Notes: generated from the letters alone by a model not told the origin. Counted from the first letter of the stretch, positions 12,901 through 26,791 are shown. The stretch is 64,000 bases of DNA from Agelaius tricolor (GCA_023055355.1 JALJCS010000022.1:6619001-6683000), one strand, 5' to 3'. Made by a program: numbers and translations.

Positions 12901-13906
12901 AAAAGCATTACTTCCCAGACAGAGAGGCACAATAACAAAAAAAGTCTCTCATTTTCCCTTTGTCTAAGGGTTTGATTGCATGTTCTCAGGCAAATCAGAT
13001 ATCCTGAGATTCACTTGACTCATCCAGTGAGCACAAACATTATCCATCTTTGTCTTTCCCTAGCACTTTATAATCCCAGGATCTCAAAGCCAAGTACCAG
13101 GAGAAAATACACAGTTTCTCCCTGAAGGAAAACCACCCGGTGTCACAAAGAGAGCTGCAGCCATTTTGATTTACAAAACTACACTGGGTGAGTGCTGAGT
13201 ACAATCCAGCAGTCAGAGAAAGAAACCCCCAAAGATTAACAAAAATTAACTACCAGAGGCAGAGATTAATATCAGTAATTTACAAATTACCTTTTAAAAG
13301 TGTTAAAACCCAACAGCAAGCCAGCGAAACTTGCCTCCCAAACTTTCTTTATTCTGTATCTTTCCCTTTAATTTGCTTCCTGTGTCTTTTATAATGGTTT
13401 CCTGAGGTTCTGATCACAGTATCATTGTGGCATCAGTCTACTGGAAGCATAATCCTGTAGATACTCCTTTTAAAGGACAATTTAATTGAATTCTTAAATA
13501 GCAGAAGAAAATTAATTTCCTCTGACTTCATCCGCTTTTGAATACTTAAACTTGCATCATCATACATTAAAGAAATAGACTCTACCAACTTTGAAACCTC
13601 AGGATTTATCACTTAGATACTTTTCTGGTGCCTGTCAAAGCAAAATTTAAAAAAAAATCTTTTTAAAAATCCAGTCACTGGGGAAAAGTCATTTTTTCAC
13701 ATTGAAATGTCTAAGTGTCTCTTCCCATCTGTAGTAACAGGCACTTAATGAAGAGAAAAAAAACCAACACAGAAATTCTCAACATAGTTCACTCTTCTAA
13801 ATGCGAATAAAAATAAAACCACCAAAATACTGCATTATGTTAGTTCCAATCAAATGCTGATGAGCCTGGAAAAGTGAGAGGCTTCAGGAATGAGATGGCA
13901 ACTTAC
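9987..13906. other. Intronic non-coding stretch
   Basis: No coding exon, RNA gene or clear transposon was recognised between the solo LTR and the LIM2 exon. The sequence is ordinary AT-leaning intron with short A runs (for example at about 11475). Confidence 0.65.
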
Positions 13907-14016
13907 TGCTGGAGGCAGACAGCTCTCTGGGGCTGGAGGACATCGGCTGAGCACACATCTGACACAGACAGTCCCTTCCATTAAAGGTAACCCGATCTCC
14001 TGGCGGAAATGGACGC
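13907..14016 (-). CDS. ABLIM1: ABLIM1 exon: C-terminal half of LIM domain 2
   Basis: This 110-nt exon is bounded by the acceptor ctttccag|GCGTCC and the donor AGCA|GTAAGT. Its first G completes a lysine codon begun in the preceding exon (AA|G), and its last A opens the next codon, expected to be asparagine (A|AC). The 36 full codons start RPFPPGDRVTFNGRD and include CLCQMC, whose cysteines supply the last zinc ligands of LIM2. The tail MSSSPREL... leads into the LIM2-LIM3 linker. LIM domains are double zinc fingers that bind protein partners; here the domain is part of the cytoplasmic actin-associated scaffold. No frameshift or missing ligand is visible. The next exon (LIM3) should begin with the second and third bases of that asparagine codon, but it is not in the window, implying an intron longer than 13.9 kb. 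Confidence 0.93.
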
Positions 14017-15463
14017 CTGGAAAGTTCAAGAGAAAAATGTATTTTTGCAAAGGTTATGCCAGAGATTTTTCCTCTGTTCTCCCTGCCTTGAGTTTTTCTG
14101 CCTTCCTCCAGTGCAATCAATATTTTACAGAAACTCAGGCCAAATAGTTTCTGCAATGTGGCCTTGGCAAAACCAGGCACTGGAAGGAATCCAATCCATG
14201 GATGCAAGCAGAGCAGAGGTTAGACTTGCCTTGTATTTTCATTTTAAAAATATTATCAAACATATTTTATCTGAATAGCAGAGACAGTGAAATCTGCTAA
14301 GACACAACACCTACATTTATGATGGTCTCAGCTTGATGTTGTGGGTAGCAAATGATACAGAAGAGAACTCAAAGAATCAGAACTGTTCTTGAGGTTGGTG
14401 AAGGAATGTGGAGCTAGTCACTCATAAATGTTAAGAATGTGTGTTAGGCAGAAGTTGACATTGCTGTTAACTCTTATTTGGTGCCTAAATCAGAGGATGA
14501 ACAACATTTAATAACTCCAAATCTTTAATAAGGAGTGTTAACTGCTGAGTGCAGACCCCCACCTCACTCCAAAACTGCTTAGCAAATCTACTGCTGATTT
14601 CAACAAAACAAAATCTAACAGGCGTGGTTTCCTTTCCACTGCCATCTCTAAGTGGGCCAAAAATAAATCAGCAGCAATACTGAATTTCATTCATCTATTT
14701 CAAAGACTCATCTTTTGTTCATTCAACATAAAAAGATTGATGCAAATCAATGTACAGAAAATTGATGTCATGTTTCACACTGGAAATAAAACTGCAACAT
14801 ATACATTATACGATTACCAAAACGCAGTAAATTCACACACTACTTAAAAACAGAAAACAAGCAGCATTCTTTCAATAAAAAAGGGCTTGAAAAATGTACC
14901 AGGCTAAAGGACAAAGTACTTCAACTACTTATCAGAGATAGGAGTTTAAAATGCCACCTCTCTCTGATCCACACAGCCTTAGCCAACTCCTTATTACTTG
15001 CTGCAGAACTGAAGAGTGGTTCTCTTACTGGGGACAAGAAAGAGTATTTGAGAAGAGGGGGAATCCCAATAGTCCCATAGCCACATGCTCTTATGCTGGA
15101 CTGTCCTCAGAGCTCAAATGTAGCATCCAGAATTTTGCTGCACTTCATTTCCCCCACTAAGCTGGGCTGATCACCCGAACTCACATCATTATCTCAGTGT
15201 GTAAGACTGACACTTAATTCTTTCAGACATGAGAGTAACTTTCTGAGAACAGGGAACTACATGTCATAAAAAAAGCCATGTCCCCCATATAAATGAGTGG
15301 CATTTTCAAGACTTTTAAAGTCAGATCCGCAGCATATCTTCTATAACAAAATAAATGCGTTCGCAAGAGAAATCTGTCTTGAGACTTGTGTCTGATGGCA
15401 ACACCTTTCCTTGTGTTTTCCTTGAGCTGGGCTCCTGCCATGTTGTTTGAAGGGATGACTTAC
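14017..15463. other. ABLIM1: ABLIM1 intron (1.4 kb) inside LIM2
   Basis: This intron separates the two exons that jointly encode LIM2. The donor is GTAAGT (minus strand, adjoining 15464) and the acceptor ctttccag adjoins 14016; phase 2. Nothing else was recognised in it. Confidence 0.9.
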
Positions 15464-15647
15464 TTGCAGACAGTGCAGGCAAAGCAGCTTGGATGGTAAG
15501 TTTTCCCCAGAGCTGTCACCACTTCTCCTTCCACGAACTCCCCGCAGCCGTTGCAGCGGGTGCCGTACATGCGCTGGTAGTCCAAGGTGCACAGATATTC
15601 TCCATTCTTTATAAAAAAGCCTCCTTGTGCCAGGTCACAGCCACACA
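15464..15647 (-). CDS. ABLIM1: ABLIM1 exon: end of LIM1 and start of LIM2
   Basis: This 184-nt exon has the acceptor gattccag|TGTGTGG and the donor TGCAA|GTAAGT. Two leading bases complete a valine codon split after its first base (phase 1 in), and two trailing bases leave phase 2 out, matching its neighbours exactly. The 60 full codons start CGCDLAQGGFFIKNGEYLC, carrying the second zinc site of LIM1 (Cys, then C-x2-D in YLCTLDY). They continue through YGTRCNGC into LIM2 (C-x2-C, then HPSC and FACTVC). The glycine, hydrophobic and zinc-ligand pattern is complete. The sequence is very close to mammalian ABLIM1 as I recall it, indicating strong constraint. The start codon that an ORF finder would choose lies in the intron and is not real; the exon begins at the acceptor. 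Confidence 0.95.
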
Positions 15648-18600
15648 CTGGAATCAAAAAACAAACCACACAGATTAGAAACATATCACTGCTAAGGATG
15701 TTAGCTGCTCAATTGTATCAGTAAAAAGGGTGAAGAGCCAGTCAAGGATTTCTGTGACTTGGCAGTTTTTCCACTGTAAAATGCCTATTCACTCAAAGCA
15801 GAACACATCACAACCTGGTGCCTGGTTTGCTTTGAGGAAATATTCAGAGTCCTGCATTGGCATTTCTGGTCAACACAGAGACAGAAAGCAATCCTACCTC
15901 TAACAGCCAAACCCCACGAAGAGAAAGTGCCATGGGAGATTGAATTTCACACTGTGCCTTTAGCTTAGGTTGAACAAAGAACTCGAAACTACCTATTTAG
16001 TGTTCCCCTGTATCACCAATAATTTATACCCAGCTCCTCCCAGGCACTTTGGTTTCTGGCACTCCTCCTGCTCCTCTGTATATTGCTGTATCTGTGTAAT
16101 TCAGTAAGAGAAACCACTCTTCACAGCAATCTAGTATGTTAACCTAACTCTCCAAGGAATGCCATCTCATCCCCCTTCATAAGATTCAAGTATCTTCAGA
16201 TCAAATATCAGAAATATTCAATATCAGAAATTCTGAGTATTAAGGAAAAATAAATAAGCAGTACACTAGGTCCTTGCAGTTACACAGTCCTTGAAAAATT
16301 AAAATATTAAATACAGAAAGATTAGGGTTCAATTCCTCTTTCTGCCACAAGTCCTAAGCACAATATTGTATCCCACATTCATCCTCAGTGCTGTTATAAT
16401 GGGCTAGTATCTTACTAATTACCTGCCTTGAAAATTAAAATTGCAAGGCATTTGGGGCAGGAATTGCAAGTTTTCTTTGTCTCTTGCCCAGCTCTGGAGG
16501 TCTAATGACTGCTACTGTAACAACAATTAATAGAACAACAATAAACAGAACTAAAATGCAGCTTAGAAGGAAAGCAGTATCAGGACCAGCATTTTTCCGG
16601 TTTCACATTTCTGCATAGAGAGTGATAATATTCCATGTGCAAACAAATTACATTTCATGGTGGCATTAAATCCACAAGCAGCCAAAACTCAATTATCAGT
16701 GACTGAGGAGAATTACAAAGAACTACTGTTAAGGCTCTGTTAAAATGCTGCAAAAGGTTCCAAGCTGTTTTTTAGGTAAACATCCAGAAAAAAAAAACAT
16801 TTTCAGTCCTTCTTTTTCTTCTACTGATCTCTGTTTAAAATACTATTTTCAAATTAAGAGTAAAATATTCTGTTAGGCAGAAGGTACAGGTAACCTCTAC
16901 ACCACAATTTTCCACTGTAGGTCCAGTGGAAAACCTACTTACAATAGGTTTGCTTCTCTAAGTTACTTTGGGCAGATCCTTACCATTAAATCACGTAGAA
17001 ATGGAGAATTCTGCTTTAATGTTTAAAAGATGCTCTGGAAGCTGCTAAACTTCATGAAGTGCTATGGAGTACTCACGTGTCTGTGTGATTATTTAAATCC
17101 TAGTTTGTAATTTACCTTGTAGCTTTAACATCCAAGTATCTATTTTTTAGCCTCAAGCTGAAGGTGCTCAGTGTGCAGCTGGGTCTGCCTCAGGAGCTGC
17201 TGTATGAACTCTCTGGCTCTTTGCTATGATCCCCAGTTCTACCAAAGAGTCACTTTTTGAAGAACTTATTTGGTCACTGTGGCCCCCTCTACCTGCCTAG
17301 GCAAGGCTCTAATAAGCTGGGATGATCAAAAGTAACTCTGAATACCACCTCTGTTCTAGCTTCTTCTGAAAACCCAGCTTCAGCATCATAAAGAGGTGGC
17401 AGATCATTGTTTGCAAAAACTACTACAGAATTGGAAGGAAAGAGTTCATGCACACACAGTTATCAGGCTCTACCCCCAGGGATTCAAGCCTATCACGAAC
17501 ATGGGGGCTAAATATTTCACAAGTCTTTTACAGACAGCAATTGCTATTGTCAAAAAGAATCTCTTTCTACTGCCCTTTTCCTAATGAAGTCTTCTTTCTA
17601 CCCAATCTCTAACTCCTTTTGCAAATAGCTCAGAATGTCTGAGTTGAATCCTCCCACCCTGGCCAGCCACGGACGCAGGCCCAAGCAGATCCCTCGTCCC
17701 TGGCACACACACAGCAGGAAGCACACACCAATCTGCAGGAATTACAAACAAGCCCTGGCTACCCCACATTACAAGGGATTTTTGCAGTCAATTTGGCACA
17801 TGTGTCCCTATCACTAATCACAGCTTTAAGCTACATGGGAAAAACAAGGGTCACCCAGTCTGTTAAGGGCCATGGCTGGAAAAATGCGATTCCAGCCGGC
17901 TGCTTTCACTTTGAGTCAGAGATCAAATCAGAAAGGACAAACAAGGCTGTACCACACTCCATGCACAGTGTGGTGTGTAACAGGGAGGGGATTTGAACAG
18001 CTCTTTTTCCTTCTTTTTGCAACTGTGCAGAAGTCCTGGCTCTGACAATGAATCCCCTCATGCTGACACATACTGCCTTAGCACACATATTTATGGTCGC
18101 TGCAGAAAAACCACAAAAAAGACGGGAGGAATTGCAATTGACTTTTATTAAAAAGAAAGCCCATATGCCCACCACCGTTCATGCCTCAAGCAGCAGAGGC
18201 AGGGAAGAGAAATCAGCTGTGAACTCAACATATGTACAGTTCATTCTGATGGTGTGATCTATGCAACTGCTGTGGCACACATAGCATGTCATCAAAGAAA
18301 AATTTATACCTAAATGATGGCAGTTAACTGTAAAGATGAAACTATTTTTTTCCTATACTGATGGGAAAAATGAAAGAATTACTTTGTGGAGCCAATAGTG
18401 ATGCACAAATTGTGTTTGAGAAGGCAAAAAGCAAGAGGTATTCTGTAAACATCCATCACACAGAAATAGTTCTACAGAAGAAAAACATTTCCCCAAGATT
18501 CTTCCTGCTCAGTATGATGGGAGAAATTCTGTTTTTCATAACCAAAACCCTCCATCTGAAACAGGAGACTCTGGGGAGCATTTCTGTTCCCTAAGGTACC

Positions 18601-21600
18601 ACAAGCACAGAGACAAAAAAAAAGCCAGCACTTTTCTTTAAATGAAAGAAGAAACCATTGTCTTCAAAAGCTCTTGGAGGAACTCAGCTTTTCTCTCTGT
18701 ATATCAAAGAATTTCATATTCCAAACAAACCATCCTGCCTCTCTTGTGAATGGAATAAGCTGGAATACAGTTCTACCTCCCACTGTAAGGAAAACACCCA
18801 CCCACCAGCTTTTTCTGTCTTCAGCTACTCTCTGGAGCTCCTATTCTGCATCCCTGGAGCACAGAAAGGCTGGAGATATGGCCAGGGCTGCTGAGAGCTC
18901 CCAAAGCTCCAGGGTCTGTCATGGAAATATCTGGGGTGGTCAGGAGCAATCCAGCTGCCTGTGGATCCAGACCTGGACCATTCTTAAGGTGAGTCACTTC
19001 CAAGTTTTAATGGTGATGACAAAAATGAAGAGATCAGAGTTTTCCAAAGAGAACTAAAGTAGGATTTGATCCTACTGAGCATTATTTGGGATCTCCATAG
19101 CCTTACTGTGAGGGAGAGTTGAACTCCATGTTGATGTTGAGTAAAAATTGTTTCAGCACTGAAGGAAAAAAACACATAAGGAGAGTCTGTGAATCTGGGC
19201 TCTCAGTCTGCAGAAGTGAATGCTATTCATTAAGAAAATTCTAATGATCTACTTTGTTACTGTGCATTAAATAAGGTGCAAATTCAATTTCCTGTTGGGA
19301 TTTTATTTCCTTCTTGTATTTTTCAGCTTCATGGAATAATGGTGCTGTTTTCAAGCAGGGAAATAGTCATACAACAGTTATTCTTAGGACATAATGGATC
19401 TCTTGTTTGAAGGTAGAAAGGAATTTGGAAATGTTTCAGTTTATCACCTACATCCAAAAAAATACACAGGGAAAATTGGTTTCTTTTTTTTCCACATAAG
19501 AGTTTAACAAATCCCATATTGATGAAAGCAAGGTTCAAGTTCTTTTTAGAGTTTAAAGTTTCTGCATTTCAAATGAACCAAGTCTCGTTCTGCCTTTTAC
19601 TCCTCTTACCAACACTCTTCTTGATGGTGTTATTCATTTAAAGAATGAACCTACATCCAAGCATCATCAGAAAAGCACACAGGAACAGTAAATCTCAGAT
19701 GCTGTGCTGCAGCACTACCCTGGCAGGGAGATTGCAAGGCACCAGTAAGAAATGCAGCAGTTTGCAAAAGCTCTAACAGAGATCCCAGTGACCATTTGTC
19801 ACACTCCTGTCACTGGAGATTTTTTTCTGTCATACACTGATGAGAGATGCATTTTGATTGAAGCTATTTGATGTCCAGCATTCCCAGTGGTTCTGGAATC
19901 TCTTCTCATTTCAGCAGACTGACACAAGAAACTTGCTGGGAAGTCAAAGTACATGAACATGGAACAAACACAGGTGACCTTAAAATCTGCTTTTATGATG
20001 CTTGGCATTGGGTAGAGGAAAGGTTTAGCAGCTAAAACACTTCCTGAGCAAAAGACTAGATTGTATTTCTTCCTTCTTCTCCTAAACTGGTCTGAGATCC
20101 CCCGTGGGAAGCATCCTCTAGCCTCCAGTCAGGCCTTTCTCTGTTCCCATGGAAATCCCTGATGCTCCAGTTCAAGCTCCCTGCCTGCAGCACCCGAGTG
20201 CCGCTGTCACCGTGTCACAGGCAGCCCTCAGTGGGCACCTGACTGCAGCCCCTGGGCATTCAATGCAGGCTGAAACTCAGCTGAAACCAAAAGTGAATTC
20301 TGAGCCTCAGATGAGCTCAGCTTTAACGTGATCAGCTTCCCATGCCATGGCCCTGCCTTCAGTCCTCCAGCACTGGAGACACAAACAATGCTGTGCTGGG
20401 AGCTGTTCCTGTCTGCACCTGACTGGCACAATTTCAGTCTTTCTAGCAATGCAGCAGCCAGCAGCTCACACCTGAGCACAGCAGCAAGCAAATAGCAGCT
20501 GTCTGTGGTGCAGCAATGTGACAGCTGCCCCACTGAAAAATCAGTGGTTTGTGCACCAGGATGGAAACAATGGCAGGAATCACTCGACCATTTAAAACAC
20601 CTTTCACATTAAACTAAGCACGAGGTGGAGATCAAAGTCATTTACAGGTCTGTGGGAAGTGAACCTTGAAGAAAAGGCAATCAGTGGAAAAATGTCAAAG
20701 TTTAGCCTCGGATGGCTTGACTGTAACTATCTAGAGGAAACATCTCTCTAAAAAGATTTTAAATAAGCAAACCAGGAGTTTAAGGATAGAACAAAGCCAA
20801 ACCTCATCCAAGCCAAGCAGATGAAGGATGCACTGACCACAAAGCCAAGAAACTTTTTGTATTTTTGTGAGGATGCTCTGCCCTGCTCATCAGGCACCTG
20901 TTAATCATCCTGCTGCTCCTCTACTTCCAAAGGGATCCTGTAGCTTTTTAAAATCTGACGTGGCATCTGTCAGCATTCATCAGTATCAGCCAAGTAGTGC
21001 AATTAATTTCATTTCCTGTCAAATGTTTGGTCTCTGAAGAGACCTCAAGCCCAAAACTAAGATTGGTATCAATCACTTGTCATTAATAGTATTCTAACCC
21101 CAACAGAAAAGTAAGGATCCACCTCAGATTGGGAAGAAACTGAACCTGAAGTGAAATGCCAGAAGCACCCTGCAAGAAGAGCAGTCTTCAAGACACGGCA
21201 GCTAAGATATGTAAATGCAGAAATGGCAATTAGTCTCACAGCTTCACTGAGGTTTGATTTCACATCAAGCTACCTGAATGCATGAATTCACATCTGAACT
21301 CCATTCCCTGGCATGGGAGAAACTTTAACCTCTGTTAGCTTCCCTGAAAGAACAGATTCCCATTTCCACCTGGATCTTGGTGATTCACAGATTCAAGTGA
21401 CCTCCTATAATTTCATGATGCTCAGGAAGGAGCACATTCTACCCACATGTGTGTTATCACATCCACACATCAGTTTCTGTTCCAGAAGAATTTGTGAAAA
21501 TGCAGAGATCTTTTCAAACACTGCACTGGACATCTACTACAAGAATGGCCTCATATTTAAACTTTCCCTGACACTGAACTATTTATAGCACTGCCCAGCA

Positions 21601-22199
21601 GCCTGTTTGCAGCCTCCTCCTGCTGCCACTGAAGCAATCTGATGACAGAGCAAAGGTCAAAGAACTAATGATTTAAAACACATTCCAACCTGTTGATATA
21701 GTGTCTGCTTACATGACCCTGACTTCTTCCCAGTTCTTCAAGGGAGGAAGATCCAGTTCAAAGTCAAAGGATTACAGAACATCCCAAAACCCAAACTTAG
21801 GAAGCCTCCTCCCTCCCTGTCAGGCTCACTGAACTGCAGATGATGGAGCCTTGAAAAGTCATCACATGAAAAACCCAGACCTGTGCCTGGAACCCAAACA
21901 TACCACAGAGGATTCTGCAAGTTAAGCTCGAGAGACATCTAACTGAAGAGAGGAAAATTACCACATTTATTTCATAATTAAGAAACTGCTTTATGCTGAT
22001 TTGTAACAATGTTTTAATAGAAGCTTAATGTTTTTTTTTTTCCTGTGGAATACTCTGGGTTTGTGGAATGCTTCCTGGATGCCAAGACTTGGCTTTGCCT
22101 TATAATTAGCAAGATTATTAGCAGGTAATTGCCTCTTGATATTTGATATCACTACAGCATGTGAAACATTGATACACAGTAAAACATTTTCACCTGACC
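15648..22199. other. ABLIM1: ABLIM1 intron, left part
   Basis: This is the first part of the 11-kb intron inside LIM1. No exon or transposon was recognised. The open frames, up to about 127 codons, show no family motifs. Confidence 0.65.
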
Positions 22200-22217
22200 T
22201 TTATTCCACATAATTGC

Positions 22218-22371
22218 AGATATCCCATTCCTGGAAGTGTTCAAGGCCAGGCTGGACAGGGCTTTGAGCAACCTGTTCTAGTGATTTGGCAACCTGGCCC
22301 ATGGCAGAGGGGCTGGAATGACATGATTTTAGAGTCCCTCCCACCCCAAACCATTCCAGGATTCTGTGATA
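22218..22371 (+). mobile_element. CR1 LINE 3' end
   Basis: The text has the standard CR1 3' UTR order: TCCCATTCCTGGAAGTGTTC, AAGGCCAGGCTGGACAGGGC, TTTGAGCAACCTG, then ACCATTCCAGGATTCTGTGAT. It is heavily 5'-truncated, with no reverse transcriptase left. It lies in the LIM1 intron, antisense to ABLIM1. Confidence 0.92.
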
Positions 22372-25300
22372 GTGAGGACTAAAAAACTTAAGGACACCAT
22401 CCATATTCTTGTGGCAGGATTGCTTAATTATGAGATTAAATTTTTGTTTAGTCTACATTTCTATAAAAAAATCTAAGTTTTACAATTCATATATGACATC
22501 ACAAATCTACTATATGAAACACTCCTACCACAAACACTACACTATCTTGCTAAGATAATTCAACCAATCTCTACATGCACCAAAATCAAGCTATGTAAAC
22601 TTTTACATTGTTACTATGAAAGCTTAAAGCTTTTTCTGTTAAGCAATACAGTGTACTGAAACCAGCTTTTCCCTCTAACCCAAAAGATGAATCACAGGCT
22701 TAATAATAAAGCCTTATTATAGCAATTTTGCTAGCCTCCAAGATTCCTCTGCTAGTACATGCAATAGGGTAAAGTGAACTGTAATCAACTGACAATGGCA
22801 GAAAATTATCATTTGTATCAGATCACAATTTAAATTGAGATATTAAAATCTCTGCTCATGCACATTGTAATTTAGGGCCTGATCCCACACACATTTACAT
22901 ATGGAACAGCATTGCAGTGAGTAGTCTTAGTTTTTCCAGAAAAGTTATTCATGTACACAGATGCTTACAAGAAAAACTTTTACTTCTTCATAAGCCACTA
23001 ATTAATTCTTGTTAATGGTAATGTTTATTTCAGACAAACCCAATGATGTCTCCAGCTCAACCTCCTCATCTAACCTTCCCTCCTCTCAGCCTGCTGCTTC
23101 CATTGCCTCGTAAAGATTAACAATTTGGATTGGTAAGAGTAATGTACTCGTGCTAAAACAGACCTTAAAGCTTATTTATTACACCAGGAGGTAATGCAGA
23201 ATCCTATTAAATTTGCATTTGTAACACAAACCAGAGTTATTCCCTGGCAAGGTAAGGGACTTTGTCATGAAACAGCCAAAGACAACTGCTCTGAATGCTG
23301 TTCCTGGAGCTGCACTCCTAAATGGCTCTTATCCCTCCTCTGTCCATCATTCCCAGTTAACTCCAGCTCCCAGTCAGCTGCTGCCTGCCTGAAATTCTTT
23401 GCCTATCAGGAGGATGGCAGAGCTCCCCTTCCTGGGGACAGCCACACCATTTTCAGCTTTTTTGTTTTCCTATCAGCTCTTGTCGGGAGCCACAAATAGA
23501 AGCAGCAGGGCAGACAGGATCCAGCAGCTGGAGACACAGGGCTCTCCAAGGCACAGCCCCAGCCAGCTCCATCTTATCTGGGGCCATGGGAACACGTCAG
23601 TCAGTGCAGGTTTTACTGGTCACCTTTGGCAGGAAGCAGCTCCTCTGTTCTTAGAAAGACCCCAGAGATGGACAGAGCTCCTGGGGAGGGCGGCTGTCTG
23701 CTCACGTTAGGGGACGCACGAGCCTGTCCTGAGCTGGCTGATGCTCATGGAGAGGAAAGTCACCGTGCTCCTGCAGTGCCACTGCCACCACTGACAGGCA
23801 TGCCAAGCAGTCATGGAGTGCCTAAGAGCCTCTGACACAACCTGGGGAAGCAGCACTACAAGCACATCCAATACATTTAACAGTATGATGTAAAAACAAA
23901 GTTGAGAGCGTGGATGGCAATAATAAAAAGGAATCACATACAGAGCAAAGAACATCACACACAAACTCTGTGACTCTATGACAGCCTTATCAAGAAATGG
24001 ATTTTTCCCACATCTTCTAAATCTGTGGGTAAAAGTTTAAACACTTTCAGCAGGTATGAAAACAGACAAGTGTGAGCTTGTTCAAGTCTTTCATGCTATA
24101 GATGGGAGATGCAGTCTCTAGAGCAAAGTTTAGTATACAAAAAAGAAAAGATAACCAAGCCACCTGTGGATGCAGCTGATACATCCTGGTCCCAGTATCT
24201 GTTGGTTTTGCTGCCTAACAACATACTTTATAAACTGAGGGGGGTCTAAGTCCACCTCCTGTAGAGTTGCAGTCATGTCATATTAAAAACCCATCAGACT
24301 AAGAGGGAAGAAAACCACTTACTTGAACAGCTGTGTCCCACTTGTATAAACCATATGGTCAGACAACATGCAATGTGAGTAAATAACTATGTGGCTTAAA
24401 CAAAAACTGCACTCAAATAACAATAAACAAGATCTGCAGCTCAGGTAAAACATTGAAAACGGGACTTGGAGCAACCTCCCATTCACAGCCCTTTCCTTTC
24501 TCCCTGTGAAGACAAATGAACTCTAAAAAGATAACACTCAGACAACAAACCCAACTAATAAGGCACAGACTGAATGAACAGCATGAGAAAAGTCTCTAAC
24601 ATTCAGCTCTGGCCCTTCTCAGTTCAAACTGGATTTACTTTCCTCCATTTCCTTAACAAGCTAATGGTACAAATCATAGTTTCATTTCCCCCAGCAAGAA
24701 TTATTTCTATAGCTCTCCTTTCTCTGGTGATCTTCATGCAAGCACTCATAAGGTCAATATTATTACAGAATCTTAAACTGTCATCATAAACAGAAGCTAC
24801 AATAAGTTGAGACATTCCTCTAGGGAAGGAAAGAACAAAACCAAAAAAAGTATACTAGTAAATCCAGTCTTGCAACAGAATAGTCAAAGCACAAAAGCAG
24901 CTTATGAGTAAGTAACTAAAACACAAGTGAAAGAAGAAAATAGACCTCACCCTTCCTAAAAAAAGCAAGATTAATGTGGTGAATTCATCAGGACAACAAT
25001 TCCAAAGCCCTGCTCCATCTGCCCCCTTCTTTATCAGGAGGTCCTAAGGACTCTGATGCCTGGCCTGAATTACCATTCTCCTTTGTGACTCAAGGGGGTC
25101 TCAGGTGGCCTGATGCTGAAAATATCCTAATCCAGTATCTTCTGTAAATTGAGACCACTACTCACTATGGACAGGAACAAGAAAATAAACAAATAGCTGC
25201 TGGTTTTGAACTGCTCAGGGATTCTATGGCATCAAGTACTGCTTGAAATACAGCAGCTGTAATGGAGAGAGAGAGATATGCTTTTCCCCAAGCATTCCAG

Positions 25301-26656
25301 AAATAGGGCAGACAGAGCTCCACGGTGCCCTCTAGGATGGGCTGATGCCACTCCAGATTGGCACAGATAAAATATGTTAATATCTAGGTGAAAGGTAAGC
25401 ATTTTTAAGTTATCAAGCTGTATCTAACTAAAAACTACAGTTAATAAACAATTTCTTAGATTCTAGATACTGATTTTTCAGCATACAAATAATTCAAGTG
25501 ACCTTTTAAAGAAAACCTTTAGTAACACAGGAAAACAACTAGTTCTATTTTCTGCTATATTCCATATATTCAGGAAGCGGAAGAACAGAGCAACCACACA
25601 AGTATTCCACCCACATTTGGAGCATGAAAAATATAACTGAAACTCAGGAACTGGGCTGGAGACACTATTCAAAGTCTGAATCTGCAGTATACAAGCTAGA
25701 TATGGACTTTCAGAAAAGATAACTGGGGTTTAATAGAAGTGAAAAACTATGTGGTATTGGTTCCGCTGCTGTCTTTTAGTTGCCCAGTGACTCTGATTTA
25801 TTCCAGCACCTTTCTCCATGTTTGCCAGCAGCTCTGCCACATTTACCTGGAGCCTGAATCCCTTCCTGTGCTGTATCTACCCTGTGCTGAGCTGGGACTG
25901 ACTGTGGCACACTGTGGTTGCACATGGACCTGGGTATTTCTCCTTATTCTCAGCTTTCATCCCACGTTTTGTGGTTACTCAATTCAGCCAACTTTACATT
26001 GTTGCTCATTAAACAGAAACTCCATGAAGGAGCCAGGGTTGCCTCCTGCTCCATGGCACCCATCTTCAAAGGCAATGAATTCTCAAAGCATAGTTTTACA
26101 ATTATTTAACGCTTCATTAAACCTCTGTTTTGTAAAAAAACACAGTGAGTCTTTGTTGTGGTCACAGAGGGCTCAGTGGCATGAGCTGGAGCTGCCAAGA
26201 GCCCCTCAGGTCCTCCCTCTGTGGGATGGGCAGCACTATCCCCACTCCCAAGGCAGCTCCATGGCACAAAGCCTTAGAGCACCTTTGCAGAACCTTTCTG
26301 GTGGGTTTTTTGAAAGCAGGTACTTTCAGCAGTCAATTGAGTACAAAGGACCTTAATTTTCATAACTATCCTTAATGAAAGACAGTCATTGCTATCAAGA
26401 GGTAAAAAAAACCCCAAAAAACAAAACAAACAATTCCAGATTCTTGAAAAAGCACTTAGACCAAAACTAAAAAAAGACAGAATGTTCCTAAGTATCACCA
26501 CCTTTCTTTGCCCTTCCCACCTTCAAATCCTTCAGGTACTGAGCAAAGAGAATATTTTTAATGGGTTGGTGGCAGGAAGCACAACCTCCCATCAGTGTTC
26601 CAAGGCACATTTGCACAAATGGAGTCATTTCTAACAGATGAATGTCCAGGTTTTAC
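22372..26656. other. ABLIM1: ABLIM1 intron, right part
   Basis: No confident feature. It contains an exon-like plus-strand block (23034..23132) and a 205-codon open frame (25739..26356), neither of which I accept as a gene. Confidence 0.6.
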
Positions 26657-26791
26657 CTTTGCAGGTGAAGCATTTGATGTGGAAGTGTCTGGCCTGAACT
26701 CGGAGCACTTCACCTTTACAGGGCTCCCCACACTTGTGGCAGTGGATGACTGGCTTCTCAGAGGGGTGGTGGGGCTCCTGAGGATGGGCCA
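26657..26791 (-). CDS. ABLIM1: ABLIM1 exon: first zinc finger of LIM domain 1
   Basis: This 135-nt exon lies between the acceptor gctttccag|TGGCC and the donor GCAAAG|GTAAAA. Two bases complete a valine codon (phase 1 in), then 44 codons, then one base (phase 1 out). It opens AHPQEPHHPSEKPVIHC and contains the first LIM1 zinc site: C-x2-C (CHKC), 17 residues, then H-x2-C-x2-C (HIKCFTC). The remaining ligands come from the exon at 15464..15647. This is the first exon shared by the long isoforms, so each alternative 5' exon must join it in phase 1. The intron to the next exon is about 11 kb and the upstream one at least 16 kb. Nothing suggests pseudogenisation. Confidence 0.95.

Noticed and set aside
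1..13906. Search for the ABLIM1 LIM3 exon
   Set aside because: No minus-strand segment resembling the LIM3 C-x2-C...HLGCFKC pattern with matching splice phase was found; it is assumed to lie left of the window.
24323..24354. Minus-strand ATG with 10 codons and a strong GTAAGT donor
   Set aside because: It ends in phase 2, which does not fit the phase-1 acceptor of the next ABLIM1 exon, and it lies downstream of the LIM1 exon.
25739..26356. 205-codon plus-strand open frame
   Set aside because: No recognisable domain, repetitive composition or splice context; it sits inside an ABLIM1 intron and looks like a chance open frame.
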